The notes: generated by a model not told the origin, from the sequence alone. A stretch of 64,000 nt of DNA from Gerris lacustris (GCA_951217055.1 OX578276.1:74887144-74951143); one strand, 5' to 3'. Counted from the stretch's first letter, positions 11,801 through 34,973 are shown. A program made the numbers and translations.

Positions 11801-14800
11801 TGCGCTTTCAGAATAAACTCTAATTGTAATCCTACACTATTTATTAAATTAATTTTTATTGTATATATTTCCCCCGGTTTAAGTTAATCAAAAGCCAACT
11901 TAGACTCCTTTTTTAACATCAAAACTATATACCTTATGATGAAAAGCTGCTCCAGTTAATACCATTGAAATATGGTTTGTCCATTCTGATTCATATTTCC
12001 ACCTGAGTGTTGCATTGTCCCAAACATGTGTCCTCGATGGAAATCCTACAATCCTGTCAGGGAACTCTCTCCATACCTAACAAATAATTTCATAAATATA
12101 AGGTATCTAAAAATATAAATTTAAAGAACCTAATGAAGTTAAAAGTCCCTAGAAAAAATTCAACTTTTAAATATTTCTTTATTTCATGCAGAGGCAAATC
12201 AAAATGGCTATAATAATTAACTACCATAACTAATCATTCAGAAACGATTCATGATAATGAAATAAATCAAACAAATAAAAATAAATTAACAACTACTGTA
12301 GATAGCTTCAAAAGAGTATGAGATATACAAAAATTATGTCTTAAAGCCATAATTGACAACAAACTAATTTCATAAAAATTCCATTTTGTCAAAAATTAGT
12401 AACAAACTACTTTTACAATACTTACTTCATAACCAAATTCAAGTTCATCGGATGTAAGCATAACTATGTCATCATCAATTGTAAGAATAGCCTCTGTTTC
12501 TATTTCATCATAAGGGTAAAAACGGTTAGATAGCTTATTTTCTTTTGTAGGAATCACTTGCAGAGGTTTAGATACTTTGGGCCACATGGATGCTGCCAAA
12601 AGATAAAAATGTACTTAGTTCATTAAAATAAAAAAAATTAGGAATCCTATACAGAGAAATAATTTAAAGGGTAATTACAATTTAAGTTCTAATGCTTTTA
12701 TTTATCTTTTCTCCATTTTATTATTTTAATCAATATCAGTAAAGTAACATGTGACACCCCCCCCCCCCCCCCTCCCGTGACACACGGATTTCACCCGATA
12801 ACCTTACAAGACAACCAGCAGAAACCTACACACTAAGTTAAAAAAAATCTAATACCATGGGGTGGTGACTTCGTTTGGTGGTTCCAAACAACTAGAAGCT
12901 TTGAAAGGCTGGGAACCTGAGATAATTTCTCAATGAGAGTAAAGAGCGACTGCACTCTGTCATATGTGAGGATAACAGCAGTAAAACCTTGCCACTTGGG
13001 TGCAGTCAAGTCCAGGAATAATGGAGATCTTGCAATACTCTGAAAAATAAACAAATAATTACATATCAATTAATAACTAATGATTAATACATCTACACAT
13101 TAAAAATATAACATGGGTATATCAGTATATTGGTCTTGAACTTTAAATATTTACATTGTTAGTTGAAAATTTATCTATTAAATTATAAGTGATCTTTTTA
13201 AACCAATCAGCTTATAGCTATGGTATTTATCAGTATATATTTTAAACAAAAAAAAACAACAAAAACACCAAAAACAATTTTCTCTAGTCTAAGATAAAAC
13301 ATCTGGCATTATAACATTGGACTCATACTGCAATATTGCAAGAAGGAGGTAACAGATGTTAATAATGTAAATAAATTTAAAAAAAAAAGTACAAGAACAC
13401 ATTTTAAGAAGGATATAAATTAAAATATTATAAATGAACAAACCAAAGCTGGAGGGTTGTTCCAGTCTTTATAGAGAGCAGCGGTGTGAGGATACACCCT
13501 ATAGTTAAGTATATCGAGAGTAGTTTTGGTAAGTTTTTCTATGCTTGAAAAATATTTAGAATATAACCATAAACCTTGAGCTCTCATTTCTTCCCTTTTC
13601 TTTTCTGAAACTCTCTCAGCAACAGAAATAATAGAACTTAGCTCTGACTCTCCAAGCATTATGACAGCCCTGGAAAACAAAATTGCGATAAATTTAAATG
13701 CAATAGTCGAATGGTTTCTATGCAAAAGAATATCCAATAACAATGTTTACCTACATGAAATAAAGAATAAATATTAATGGTGTTACTTGTTGTTTTTCAA
13801 AAATTACTGATTTCCAGGTTATTTCAACCCGTCTTTTGCATAGAAACCATTCGACTTACAAAAAAATGGTAAAGAAATAATTTGTAGGTTAATTTCTCCT
13901 CTTTATTTTACTACTCTTCCACTTTTTGCGTAAATAGCTTGCTTTGTAAGTTATAAGGCGAAATCCACTAAAAAAATAAAAGTAAAAAGTGGGTTTATGA
14001 TGATTTCTCATATTTGCGTGTAAAAGTTTTGTTGGACAACTTTAGATTCGTGTTCAGCACACCCAAATACATAAAATTAACTGCCAGCGCAGTCTGGCCA
14101 CCAACCGTTTACCCTTCAGCCTGTACCCTCCACCCGCCACCTCTTCCCAATATTTCAACTCCCATTTGCGTGAAAACCATACGACGTACAAATAAATGTT
14201 ATAGACATAAATTGTAGATTATTTTCTCCTTTTTATTTTACTAATAGACCACTTTTTGCGTGAGTAGATTGCTTTGCAAGTTATAAGCTGAAAACCAATA
14301 AAAAAACAATTTTTTTTTGTAGTTTTTCGATGATTTCTCATATTTGCCGAGGGAAATTTTGTTGGACAACTTCAGATTCGTGTTCAGCACCCCAAAAAAC
14401 ATAAAGTAAGCCACTAACAACAATTACACCAGAACTTTCCACTTCAAACTACCATTTGACTGGACTAAGAAACAAGAAAGCAAGAAGTGCAAAAAAGAAA
14501 GAAATAATTAACATAAATAATAAATGCTGATTGCTTCATTAAATACCAGCCATTAAGCCCGTGGCAACAGACTTAATTTTATATTAAGAAAAAAAAGTAA
14601 AATTAAGTAAATTAATTTAGATATCTATTTCGATAAGCTATTATATCTATTTAAATACCAACAAATCAAAACAAACATTTATTTATATTGGAATAAATGT
14701 GGTTGCCTTAGATTAGCAATAACAAATAATTTTGAGGTGAGTCGTCGCCGTCGTCGTGGACACAACTCGATAATATAAATTGATATTAATGGCCGTCAAT

Positions 14801-17800
14801 GAGATCATTAGTGATCTAGGGAAAAGGCCAGGAGGAAAAGGTCTTGTCCCTAACTCTCATACAATTTTAGAGCACATTAAAAACTTGAAACCAATGAGTT
14901 CAGTAAATAGTAAATGGTTTACCAATAATGGAATTATTTCAGTTCAATGCGCCTACCTTCTCCAATCTAAGACGTCGGCAAATGGCATAACAATTGTATC
15001 AGCTGAGACAATAGGTATACATCCTGCAGCAAGAGCATCTAGAAGAATAGGTTGTGCTAATCTAGCCCCTCTGAGAACCAAACAGAAGACTCCTCTCTAA
15101 AACAATAAATTATTTGGTTTTATCTGTAAGAATATACTTTATCAACATTTTAAATATATATAAATATATTTTTATTTTATTTTAATTTTGCAGTGAATTC
15201 TACCAAAGATTATGGCTTTATCTGCCTATGCTTACCACCTTTAGAAATATACCTGAAGTACGAAGCTATGCTAGCTTCATATCGCCTGCACTGTGCTGGT
15301 TTATGGATGGGATATGACAGTATAGGGCACAGTATAATATGGAATTCTATCACAGAAATCTGCCCAGAAGTAGTTATGTTACAGGACTCTATGATACCAC
15401 AGTGGGATTTTGACATTAGCTGGGAGTATCTACTTCCTTCAAGACAAGACTGGGAACCTGGAGATGATCCTCAAATGCCACCAGGAACAGACATGTGGTT
15501 CACCGACGGGTCCCGAATCAATGAATTATCAGGGGCTGGGGTTTTCTGTGCAGAACCCCAATATGAGCTTAGTGAGCTTAGGCAAATATGCCACTGTATT
15601 TCAGGCAGAGATATATGCAATTTTGTCCTGTTCTCAAATTATCCTGAATAATAAAATCTTTAACAGACAAATCAGAATCTACTCTGACAGCCAGGCAGCG
15701 ATTAAAGCACTGGTTACACCAAGGTATACATCTAAGCTGGTTGCTGAGTGCAAAAGCTATCTTAAAACTCTTGGTCAACTTAACAAGGTACAACTGATAT
15801 GGGTTCCTGGACATTGTGGCATTGAGGGGAATGAAATTGCTGACCAGTTAGCTAAAACGGGTTCCAATTCAACCCCAATTACACCAGAACCAGTTGTTGG
15901 CATGCCACGTTGTGGAGTGAAAAATTCCATAAGGACATTTATGAGGCTAGATATAAAAAGAATATGGAACACTGCTTGAGGTATGCGACAATCTAAAATG
16001 ATGATCCGGGAACCATCTCAGCATCTTACCAGATCGCTGCTCTCGCTCAAAAAACAATCCTGTCATCTTTTGACAGGATTTCTTACTGGACACTGTAGGC
16101 TAAATCGACATCTACATCTGCTTGGCCTAGCAGAAAGCCCATATGCAGGCTGTGCGAGGAAGAGGATGAAACCCCTTCTCATCTTATTAGCAGCTGTCCT
16201 GCATTAACACACCTGAGGTGGAGAATCTTTGGCTTAACCACCCTGCCAATTGAAGAACTTAAGTTACTTCCCCTAAACAAGGTGCTCACTTTCTGTGGGT
16301 CTGTGAGCTTGCTAAGAGGATAGAGTAATATATAATGGATTATAAAACCGGGTTTGCTCCTTGGATCCACACATGAGGTTTTATTGCTTCGGGCTTTTTT
16401 TTTATAAAAAAAAGAAGTCCCCCGGAAAAAAAAAAAAAAAATGGCTTTATCTGCTTATTTAATTGCAGAAATTCACACATATGCTCTAGAGAATTATACA
16501 AAAATATCACCTTGAAAATATTTTATAAATTTATATTATCCTATATTATTGTAATATTTAAATAACCATACTTTATCTTAAGATGTTCATTATTATGATT
16601 TCAGTGATAAGTGTAAGAATGTTTCCACACCTTAGCCACACGGCTAGATCTCTTCTAGATGATCATCTTAGCCAAGCCCAGCAGTGGTTTAAGGTTAATG
16701 GTTTCTCTCTCAACCCTGACAAGACTCAGATAATTAAATTTTCGCTGAAGAAAGAAGTAACACCGGCAGAAATAAAGTTTTTAGGCTTTAAAATGGATTC
16801 CAAGCTGACATGGAAAAATCATATAGAGTCGCTAGCAAAAAAGCTGTCCTCAAGAGTTTTTCTTATATGGTCTCTCAAAAATTATTTAGATGCCTCTTCA
16901 TTGAAGTCAGCATATCATGCTCTGTTTGAGAGCCATTTAACTTATGGTATTATTTTATGGGGACATGCTGAAGCAAATGAACTCTTCTTAAAACAAAAGA
17001 AAGTCATAAGAATCTTATCAGGAGATGCAAGGGATGCTCACTGTAAACCTTTGTTTAAAAAACTCAGCATACTCACTTTTTATAATCTATATATATACAA
17101 TTGCTTGAAGTTTATCAAATTAAATATAAAGGACTTTGCTACTTTGGAGGACCAGCATTGTTATAATACCAGAAATAAGACTGACTTGCTGCTTACTAAA
17201 CACAGACTGAATAAGTCTAGAACTGGTCACCAGAATCTGGGACTATTATTATTTAATAGGTTAGAGGATTCTGTGAAAAAGCTGAAATACGAGGATTTCT
17301 GCAGAACCGTCAAGGAATTTCTTGTTAATAACCCTATTTATAGTATAAAGGAATATTTTAATTTATTTAGATAGTACAATTATTTATTTATATGTTTGTG
17401 TTGTCCCAACAAATTAGATCATAGGAATACATGTGATATTAGATTTAAGTACTTATAATGTTATCGAATATCCGAGTAGATAACATTTTAGTTTTAAGTC
17501 TGGCATGTAAGTCTTGTGATATTAGTTTGTAGGTAGTTTTAAGTTTTAATTTATTTATAAATGTGATATGAGTTTGTAGTTTTTATTTTAAATCAAACCT
17601 TATCATGGCAATTTGGCATTAGTTCTCTATGCGTATTTATTAATGTAATTCTTTTGTATATACTTGACTCATGTAATACTATATTCTGTATAGTCTCTAC
17701 AAATAAAGGTTATTATTATTATTATTACTTGTACCAGTTCTCTACTTGGGTCAAAAACTTCCTGCTGGTTTAAATAAAATCAATAATGCCTTTTGTCTTT

Positions 17801-20800
17801 TTTACTAAAAAATACCTCTTGAAGGAGCCTTCCAAAACTAAATGAAAGAAGGTGCCAAAAATATTTATTTTTCAAGGATAAACAAGGCCTTAATAAAGTC
17901 AGGTCACTTTATTGAAACATGCTTTTAAAAAGGCCAAAATAAAACATTTATTTTGTTTAAGAAAAAAATAATACTTATTATTACTTATTTATTTGATTGA
18001 AAAGATTATTTACAGACCTGAAGTATGTTAGGGTAATTGTATTGTTTCTGTGAATGAGGAGAACAGCGCACACTTGTATTAGAAACTTGATCTAATGGAC
18101 AGGATCCAAGGAGTAGTAAATCTGAATTTCCACTAGCAACTTCTTCTAACTCTGAAAGATAATCTGGGTGTATGTTCACCTGACTGCTTATAACCAACCA
18201 TTTTCTATAAAAGTAAATAGATAAAAATAAAAAATTAGGAAAATATAAAGAGTAAAAAAAAAAAAACAGTATGAGTTAAAAATTAAATAAATTAATATTA
18301 CTTAAGATGGTATTTCTAGGACTATTATTATATAGGAACGCCAAGCTACAATTATCAAATCAAATTAATTTCTCGATTTTGCCACTGGTATGATTTTTCT
18401 GAACATGTATGCCAAATTTTGTCAAAATCGACCCAGTAGTTTAGGCTCCATGCGTCTGCACAGACATTTTTTAAATACCACTTCTTTGGACTCAGGGGAC
18501 CTTAAAACGTGTAAATCCATCAAAATTGAATTTTTGTGCCATCACAATACTTTCTCTTTATATGAGAAAGTAAAAACTATTTTTAATGAATTTATCAAAT
18601 GTCGCATATTTTGTGGAAAAAAATCCCCCCCCCCCCCCCCCCATCCCAAAAAAAAAAAAAAAATCTAAAAAGTTATATCTTAAAAAAGGGATTGGAGTAG
18701 TTTCATTGCGTTTGGACAATAAAAATGCATTAGTTTCCTGTCATTATAATAAATGGTTCAAAAGTTATAGCTGAAACAAACTTTTAAATGGCCAACATCT
18801 TGATATGGCTGGGCCAATTATGCTGATTAACAAAGTCTTCCTATTTTTTAAATTGCCTACAGCTCTTTCAGTGAGCTAAAAGCACATACTTGGCCATTAA
18901 TTTTTAAATGTGTCCACAAATAACATTTTTAAAAAATCTATCTCACTTTGTGACTAGTTTATCCTTTTTAGAATTTTGACCATAAAAAATCCTAATTCTC
19001 AATTTAATCTAAGCGTTCTACTAATCAAATAGGTGTAAACATTTAATAACCTTTTAGGAGGATGACTTGGATGATGCTTGACACCAGATGCTTGAATGCT
19101 GAATACAGGAAGTGAAATATCAAAGCCGATTCGGTAAGTCCATGTATCAAAGCCAGCTCCTGCCACCATGGCACTTCCAAGGGCCAAGTCAACAACAGAG
19201 CTATAATCTGGTGCAGTACCAGGAACCATGTTGAATATTAAATGGTTTTCTCCTCCATTCCAACTAAAATTTAAATTAAGTAAAATTAATATTAACTTAC
19301 TTAATTGGATATAGATTCATGGACAATTTAAAACTCTATCTTCAAATAAAGGAAGGTAGTACCTCCCTAAGAAAGCATATATACATATTTGTAAAGCCAA
19401 CATTAGAACACAATTGAGTAAACCTAAATTATTAGCACGGGTATTATTCAAATGTGGTTTCTCCTTCACAGTTTAACAAGAGCTCAAAAATACACCAAAT
19501 ACGTGAATCAATTTATGTCGATTTTTAAGTATTTCTCAAACAATATGAAACACCACAATGACTAATACCAAAGTTAAACGCTAATTGCTGTCTTGTAGGG
19601 TGGTAATATGAACTTAAATTAGAACCTTAAAGTTTGCACTTTATGAGTTGTGACTTTTGACAGCATGGGAAAAAAATTGGGGTGGGAAGCCAATGAGAGG
19701 TCAGGATTTTGCATTCTAGAAGGTTGGGCCAACAAGGCGAACAAAAATGTCACTGGCCCCATCCCTCCCACAGGCTTAGTAGCTTTATTTTTCCTCTTTT
19801 AGGTTGGCCAATCTGAGTGTCAAAAGTCACAACTCGTGAAGACAACTAATGAAGAAATATCAAAAACATGGTACATACCATATACCATTGTTTTGACCTC
19901 AGTTAGCTTACAATATATATAATATCCCTTAACATACACACAGCAAAAATCAATGATTGCTGATAGTAGTAGTAGTAGTGCTAAACAAGGAAGTCAAACC
20001 ACTGGTTCAACCCTAGAAATTAGGCCCATTTTACTAACCCATGGTAGAGAATTTCATCCACTTCACACACCTGTACAATGTACAGCTGAAACAAGTACGG
20101 TGTGGTCATTAGTGATTCATGTAAATCAGAGTACCGATGTGTGGGGTCATACTCATGACCCTACATCGCTCTTGACTCACAGATATAAATCAGAGCACCA
20201 CTTCATGGGATCTCCTTGATCTTGTTCTGACCTCGATTCATAGATGTAAATCAGAGCACCATTGTGGGGATCAAAACAACAAAATTGTGTCACCTTTGAT
20301 AAGTTGATACCCAATCAAAGGGGAACGGCGCCTTTAGCCCCACACTGACGTTGGTTCCATAATTGCTGAAAACAGAGATATAATAGCTGGTGAAGATGGA
20401 AGGTTGATAAAATAGTGTTACCATGCTCCAGTTTTCAGTAACATTACAGAAGAAATTATCTCTCTCACTGCATTGTGCTGGCCAAGTGTCCAAGATAAGG
20501 GAACCACCACTACATCTTAACTCAGACACTAGCTTAGTTGCTAATTTATTCTAGTTTGCCAAGGCCAGTGATAAAGTTCTATGTACAGTTTAAATAAATA
20601 CTGAGTTAAAGTTTACTTACTAAGGTATCTGAGACAGAGCTTGTGAAACCTCTTTAGGACGGAATCTGTTTTGATTCAGAGTGTCAATAGAAGGTACAAA
20701 TATGCAGGCTTCTTCTGGATTGGGTGTGAAGTATTCACTCTCTGTTATCGTCTTGAGAATCAAGTAGAATTCCTTAGATAATAATGTGCCAATAGGTATC

Positions 20801-21135
20801 CCCTTGTCATCAACATACTTCTTCAGCGGATACACGTAAATCAGAATTTTGGAACTTCCTTTGTGGCCGCATTTATAAATGTTAAAGCAATCGTAATAAC
20901 TGCATCGAGGGTTTCTACCCCCTGTTATAACTGCATCGTTAATAGTTACCTCAGGGATCCTGTTTAGAGAATCTAAATTGAAACTTTCAAAGCTTTTCGA
21001 GCTACTGTAAGATAACTTGTGTGGATAAACATTAGCCAAGAATACAAAAAGAACAATAGAACCCAAAAGAACAATAAAAACAGTTAAGAAAAATTGTCTA
21101 TAACTACTGACACCGACAGACGATTTTTGAACCAT
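8888..21135 (-). CDS. EXT2: Exostosin-2 (heparan sulfate N-acetylglucosaminyl/glucuronosyltransferase), complete
   Basis: Coding exons (minus strand, 5' to 3'): 20621-21135, 19051-19263, 18018-18204, 14957-15096, 13444-13669, 12856-13039, 12426-12592, 11933-12076, 9780-9908, 8888-9109. All junctions are GT-AG, phases agree, and the total is 2127 nt, giving 708 residues plus TAG. Vertebrate EXT2 is about 718. The protein is a type II Golgi membrane enzyme: a short cytosolic tail, a membrane segment at about residues 15-34, then the GT47 exostosin domain ([44 protein letters not shown]) and the C-terminal GT64 domain ([29 protein letters not shown], metal-binding DDD at 528-530, [12 protein letters not shown]). 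It ends in NIGSL like its orthologues. Known role: EXT2 pairs with EXT1 to polymerise heparan sulfate chains. The ATG at 21135 is in good context (AAAATGG). Introns carry LINE fragments and MITEs. Orthology is confident. Confidence 0.96.
10843..10895 (+). repeat. Short tandem repeat of a GGGGATCCATAG unit
   Basis: Three irregular copies of 'ggggatccatag' separated by short spacers, within EXT2 intron 8. No function is evident. Confidence 0.7.
11265..11835. mobile_element. MITE with TIR GTAGGATTACAATTAAG, interrupted by a LINE tail
   Basis: The left end GTAGGATTACAATTAAGTTA and the right end TCTAATTGTAATCCTAC are inverted. The interior shares blocks such as 'gccaatga', 'attttgcca' and 'aggcaaacaaaaa' with the element at 19645-19835, so the two belong to related families. 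It lies in EXT2 intron 8 and contains no open frame. A 93-bp retroelement insertion sits near the left end. Confidence 0.7.
11289..11381 (+). mobile_element. 93-bp LINE 3' tail insertion, CR1-like, with 14-bp target duplication
   Basis: The insert ends 'aaataaaggcattattattattat', the (ATT)n tail seen on the LINE at 16590-17727. It is flanked by AATTAAGTTAATTC at 11275-11288 and again at 11382-11395. An exact duplication on both sides of an extremely 5'-truncated 3' tail is the expected product of target-primed reverse transcription. Confidence 0.75.
12757..12772 (+). repeat. C homopolymer
   Basis: Sixteen consecutive C within EXT2 intron 6, between exons 6 and 7; the run length is prone to assembly error. 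Confidence 0.8.
13706..13855. repeat. Perfect 24-bp inverted repeat beside EXT2 exon 5
   Basis: Positions 13706-13729 (gtcgaatggtttctatgc...) and 13832-13855 are exact reverse complements, 102 bases apart. The near arm lies 36 bases upstream of the exon 5 acceptor in transcript orientation. The far arm belongs to the diverged tandem repeat at 13810-14413. Confidence 0.85.
13810..14413. repeat. Diverged tandem repeat, two units of about 270-280 bp
   Basis: Unit 1 (about 13810-14087) and unit 2 (about 14149-14413) are colinear. Both contain 'ccactttttgcgt', 'gcttgctttg/gattgctttg', 'aagttataag', 'gatgatttctcatatttg', 'tttgttggacaact' and 'agattcgtgttcagcac'. They lie in EXT2 intron 4. The class is unknown. 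Confidence 0.75.
15226..16440 (+). mobile_element. 5'-truncated non-LTR retrotransposon with RNase H domain, frameshifted
   Basis: The insert lies in EXT2 intron 3, opposite the gene. It is flanked by ATGGCTTTATCTGC at 15212-15225 and again at 16441-16454 and ends in a 15-A tail, which is the signature of LINE insertion. Coding remnants: TDGSR (frame of 15193-15651), then after a frameshift near 15565-15585, [22 protein letters not shown] and [19 protein letters not shown] (to 15979). These are the RNase H motifs of I/R1/jockey-group LINEs. Further frameshifted sequence follows ([19 protein letters not shown], then a Cys-rich segment to about 16320). It is dead through at least two frameshifts and an in-frame stop at 15977. 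Confidence 0.9.
16590..17727 (+). mobile_element. 5'-truncated LINE fragment: reverse transcriptase C-terminal part, 3' UTR and (ATT)n tail
   Basis: An open frame from about 16583 to 17374 (263 codons) resembles the C-terminal thumb and tail of insect CR1/jockey-group LINE reverse transcriptases: [84 protein letters not shown]. The catalytic FADD region is absent, so it is truncated. A 3' UTR runs to AAATAAAGGTTATTATTATT at 17700-17725. The intact 263-codon frame suggests a fairly recent insertion. The 5' boundary is approximate and no target duplication was found. Confidence 0.85.
18385..18905 (+). repeat. Dispersed repeat with C run; inverse copy at 49560-49800
   Basis: Phrases around 18690-18900 ('gggattggagtagtttcattgcg', 'ttggacaataaaaat', 'taataaatggttcaaaagttat', 'gggccaattatgctg') recur in reverse complement at 49560-49800. 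A run of 18 C lies at 18625-18642, followed by an A run. It is located in EXT2 intron 2. Confidence 0.6.
19645..19835. mobile_element. MITE with TIR GAGTTGTGACTTTTGACA
   Basis: The left end GAGTTGTGACTTTTGACA (19645-19662) and the right end TGTCAAAAGTCACAACTC (19818-19835) are perfect 18-bp inverted repeats. Internal blocks match the MITE at 11265-11835 and a partial copy at 49060-49140 ('ttggccaatctgag'). It lies in EXT2 intron 1. Confidence 0.75.
20090..20275 (+). repeat. Degenerate tandem repeat of about 60-90 bp units
   Basis: Three copies of a phrase like 'gattcat(ag)atgtaaatcagagcacca..tgtgggg' start near 20114, 20176 and 20236. The segment between here and 20529 has an open frame on the minus strand without family resemblance. 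Confidence 0.55.
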
Positions 21136-21561
21136 TTTCTATAAATAAATTAATACTTTAAAAATAAGCTATACATAATACGAGTTAAGATGATTTACCT
21201 AACTATTGTATTAAAAATTACAAAACTGATAAAAGAACTAAAAGAACACCCGACTGCAAATTAATTAACTTGTTTGGTTCAAATTTTCCAATAAATAAGT
21301 TATGGTGACAAATACACTTGATGAGATTTGTGTGGTTTCAGCCGCTTCAGTGATATGAAAATCTGAAGGCTTTTATCTCAAAAGTTTTTTATGATTTTCA
21401 AGCGGCTTTCATGCTCACCACAAAACCTAGTTGGAAAAAGAACGCTTCTTAAAGTCATAACCTTTTGAAAATAAACAATTTAGAGGTTACATTAAGGGTT
21501 TTATATTCAGTATTTTACCGGATGAACTTTTTTAATTAGATTAATAAATATTTCAATTGAA
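21136..21561. promoter_or_regulatory. Putative bidirectional EXT2/CDK8 promoter
   Basis: The start codons of the divergent genes EXT2 (21135, minus) and CDK8 (21562, plus) are 426 bp apart, so both promoters and 5' UTRs must fit here unless noncoding exons exist elsewhere. There is no clear TATA box. TCAGT initiator-like matches occur on the plus strand at 21347 and 21507. An 8-bp inverted pair, AGCCGCTT (21340-21347) and AAGCGGCT (21400-21407), is embedded in longer imperfect similarity. Confidence 0.6.
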
Positions 21562-33322
<11,761 letters not shown>

Positions 33323-33442
33323 CCAGGTATTGTGCCTTAATTTTTTTAAAATAATAATTTCATATTTTGTAAATTTTGATATGTATATAATATTATACAG
33401 GCATATACATTGTACCCTGTATATTATACAATACTTGTCTGT

Positions 33443-34165
33443 AGTAAATTTATAAAGGGTGACCTCAAGGAAAATTTTCATTTTTGATGGGATGATGGTA
33501 CTTGTGGAATGGAGAGTTGTGGTATTAGCACAAGTGGGGTTGCTGACATTCACCTCCTAAGGGATCACCATTAGGGTAGGGGTTTTGTCATTCACTTCTA
33601 TTGCAAATAGTTCCAAATAGGTACATGGATATGATCACCAACTTATTTCTGCCACAACTGCTGAGGCTGCGCTTGCAAAAAGACATATTTATGGTTTTAG
33701 CACGATGGGGCTATGACTCACACTACACATGGTTTTATTATGTGGTGTTATTTGAAAGATCAAGTCTATCGAGACAAATCCCACACTTTGGATGACTTGA
33801 ATCCAGCTATTCGAAGAGGGTTGGAACTGATCACTGAGGAGGCACTGGATCATGTGTGAATAAGCTTCGAAGCTAGGATTGAAAAAATCACCTTTCTGAT
33901 GTGAACCTTGCTATGTAATATAAATGACATATCCCCACTAACAGGTTACATTAGTTGAATAATTTTTGTTTTTAAATTAACTTTATTTGGTTTTTAAAAT
34001 ATGACAATGTGTTCCATTGTTAATTGCTACTAAATACAAAACAAAGGTTAGGCTGAAATGGCGATCCGTTAGAAGTTCAATGTCAGCAACCCTACCATAC
34101 CAGAACTCTCCCTTCCGTCAAAAGTGACAATGCTCCTTGTGTTCATCCTGTTTATATTTACTTAT
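33443..34165 (+). mobile_element. Tc1/mariner-type transposon remnant downstream of the CDK8 stop
   Basis: Imperfect inverted ends of about 110 bp: the left (33443-33565) includes 'ggagagttgtggtatt' and 'gggttgctgacatt'; the right (34060-34165) has the inverse of 'gggagagttctggtat' and 'gggttgctgacatt'. Frameshifted coding remnants between 33600 and 33860 include YMDMITNLFLPQL and DQVYRDKSHTLDDLNPAIRRGLELITEEALDHV, which resemble the C-terminal end of mariner-type transposases found widely in insects (WGYLKDxVY..TLDELK..I). It is inactive. Confidence 0.7.
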
Positions 34166-34168
34166 AAA

Positions 34169-34174
34169 AATAAA
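34169..34174 (+). terminator. First AATAAA downstream of the CDK8 stop
   Basis: I saw no AATAAA between the stop (33322) and this site, which lies at the far edge of the transposon remnant. More occur at about 34255, 34745 and 34863. If it is used, the CDK8 3' UTR contains the transposon. A donor-like CAG/GTATTG at 33325-33330 leaves open a 3' UTR intron. Confidence 0.3.
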
Positions 34175-34967
34175 GGATAAGAGAAAATATTCAGGGAAAC
34201 CCATACTGGTAATATTCAACCAAGATTTGCCCTTTTGAGAAGAATACTCATTCAAAATAAAATTTTCTATTTGAATGACTTTTCTGAAGAAGATTAATTC
34301 ATCTAAGACAAATTTTATTTCCTAAAACAAATTCGTACAATTTCAATAAAATCAAATACAAAATTATTAACCTTATTGATACAGGTGGCTTAAGTTTATT
34401 GTATGGAGTGGATGCCTTATCACAGAATGCACTTTTTCTCATTCATCAAAATACATGTGTTGAAATATAGTTTTGATATGTTTTAAAAAAGACTAATTGA
34501 TTTTATTCAGCTTTGTATTACGGAATCCCTTAAAAATCAAAAACTTACATTTATTCATATTAGGATGCGCCACATACAATTGACTCTTACTCATCCTTAA
34601 GTATTGTTAATTTTAACTTGCTCAATTTTCAGGGTTGTGGACGTAACTTGGATTTGACTTGGATAACTGCCCTAACAAATCTCTTAAATAAGGCCTCTTA
34701 GTTTATTTGATGTATTTTGACATATTATTCTTGGCTAATATTTAAGAAATAAATATTACCCATCACTTAAAAATAATTCTTCATCTTTTCATATTGTGAT
34801 GTGATAACTACTGATGCTATCTGTATCTTTATAAAACAAACAACAACTTGATATTAATAATTAAATAAATGTATAGGACTTAAGTTATTTTAATATTTTA
34901 TTGTTTTGCCTTTATTTATGTGAAATGTACATAGAAATAAATTCACAGACTTTTAATAGGTTTTTTT

Positions 34968-34973
34968 TTTATT
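34968..34973 (-). terminator. Candidate alpha-L-fucosidase polyadenylation signal
   Basis: AATAAA on the minus strand, 85 nt past the fucosidase stop; further copies lie at 34911-34916 and 34897-34902. Confidence 0.4.

Noticed and set aside
14780..15100. 106-codon open frame on the plus strand
   Set aside because: It is antisense to EXT2 exon 4 (14957-15096), which is supported by splice sites and family motifs.
18586..18774. Small protein with proline and lysine runs
   Set aside because: The runs come from C and A homopolymers within a dispersed repeat.
20290..20529. 79-codon open frame on the minus strand in EXT2 intron 1
   Set aside because: No recognised family, no supporting splice logic, and EXT2 exons 1 and 2 join in phase without it.
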